A DNA stretch of 64,000 bases, from positions 122,710,578 to 122,774,577 of the forward strand of contig BTPG01000005.1 of assembly GCA_036245525.1 (NCBI GenBank). The letters are read 5' to 3'. The notes beneath the pieces are model-generated. The model ran no database searches. It saw only the letters and a program-made list of their open reading frames with translations, and was not told the origin of the DNA. Below, in pieces: positions 63,884-64,000 of the stretch. This DNA comes from Semisulcospira habei (taxonomy: Eukaryota > Mollusca > Gastropoda > Semisulcospiridae). Position 1 is the first letter of the stretch. Each line of letters begins with the position of its first letter. The translations under genes were made by a program, and so were the position numbers.

Positions 63884-64000
<117 letters not shown>

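Overview
The window reads as an intron-rich, repeat-laden animal nuclear genome, most likely a marine gastropod or another lophotrochozoan. This is inferred from a DM-domain gene closest to the DMRT2/dmrt11E class and from the style of the repeats: LINE and SINE 3' tails ending in short simple repeats, Ty3/gypsy-type LTR elements, abundant hairpin elements and very long dinucleotide tracts. No bacterial, organellar or viral gene organisation, rRNA gene or convincing tRNA gene was seen.

Only one host gene is firmly supported. It is a dmrt2-like transcription factor on the + strand. One exon (about 46386-46904) encodes an Asp-rich stretch and a complete DM domain. A second exon (61670-61806) continues the reading frame across a phase-2 junction. 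They are separated by a 14.8 kb intron full of transposable elements. Three weaker minus-strand coding candidates remain: a 98-codon terminal exon at 3308-3601, and a pair of homologous terminal exons of unknown function at 13004-13142 and 38214-38359.

The rest is repeats. The dominant feature is a group of palindromic elements with different hairpin cores (called PalA to PalD here) that share outer ends of the form TTAA-CYC... ...GRG-TTAA. Dozens of copies lie across the window. Many PalA copies are exactly 214 bp from TTAA to TTAA, and neighbouring elements often share a single TTAA. Other hairpins lack TTAA ends: GC-rich PalE, the FoldF foldback family (one 1073-bp copy with a 12-bp direct repeat), TA-flanked palindromes and several single hairpins.

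Retroelements include a solo LTR (4429-5431, 5-bp duplication), a decayed minus-strand LTR element (28566 to about 29840), and a degenerate LTR element (56829-60192, duplication TACCT) inserted into the 3' coding end of a LINE that itself lies in the dmrt intron. Other LINE 3' ends are at 27925-28175, 28430-28541 and 54150-54658. Two 370-bp SINE-like elements lie in opposite orientation (31842-32218 and 32406-32774), each with a 13-14 bp target duplication. Three or four very small retroposon tails (37-60 bp) are present, two with clear duplications. A hammerhead ribozyme fold is readable on the minus strand at 25982-26034, inside a 531-bp insert bounded by a 29-bp direct repeat.

Layout: 1-13 kb hairpin elements, the solo LTR and a pentanucleotide satellite; 14.1-17.4 kb a possible 3.3 kb DNA transposon; 17.4-27 kb PalA/PalC/PalD copies and the ribozyme insert; 27-39 kb LINE/LTR/SINE remnants and long (TG)n/(AC)n tracts; 40-43 kb the FoldF foldback and a small pogo-like element; 43-46 kb triplet and tetranucleotide repeats; 46.4-61.8 kb the dmrt2-like gene and its intron; 61.8-64 kb simple repeats and a second copy of a 500-bp repeat first seen at 22.8 kb.
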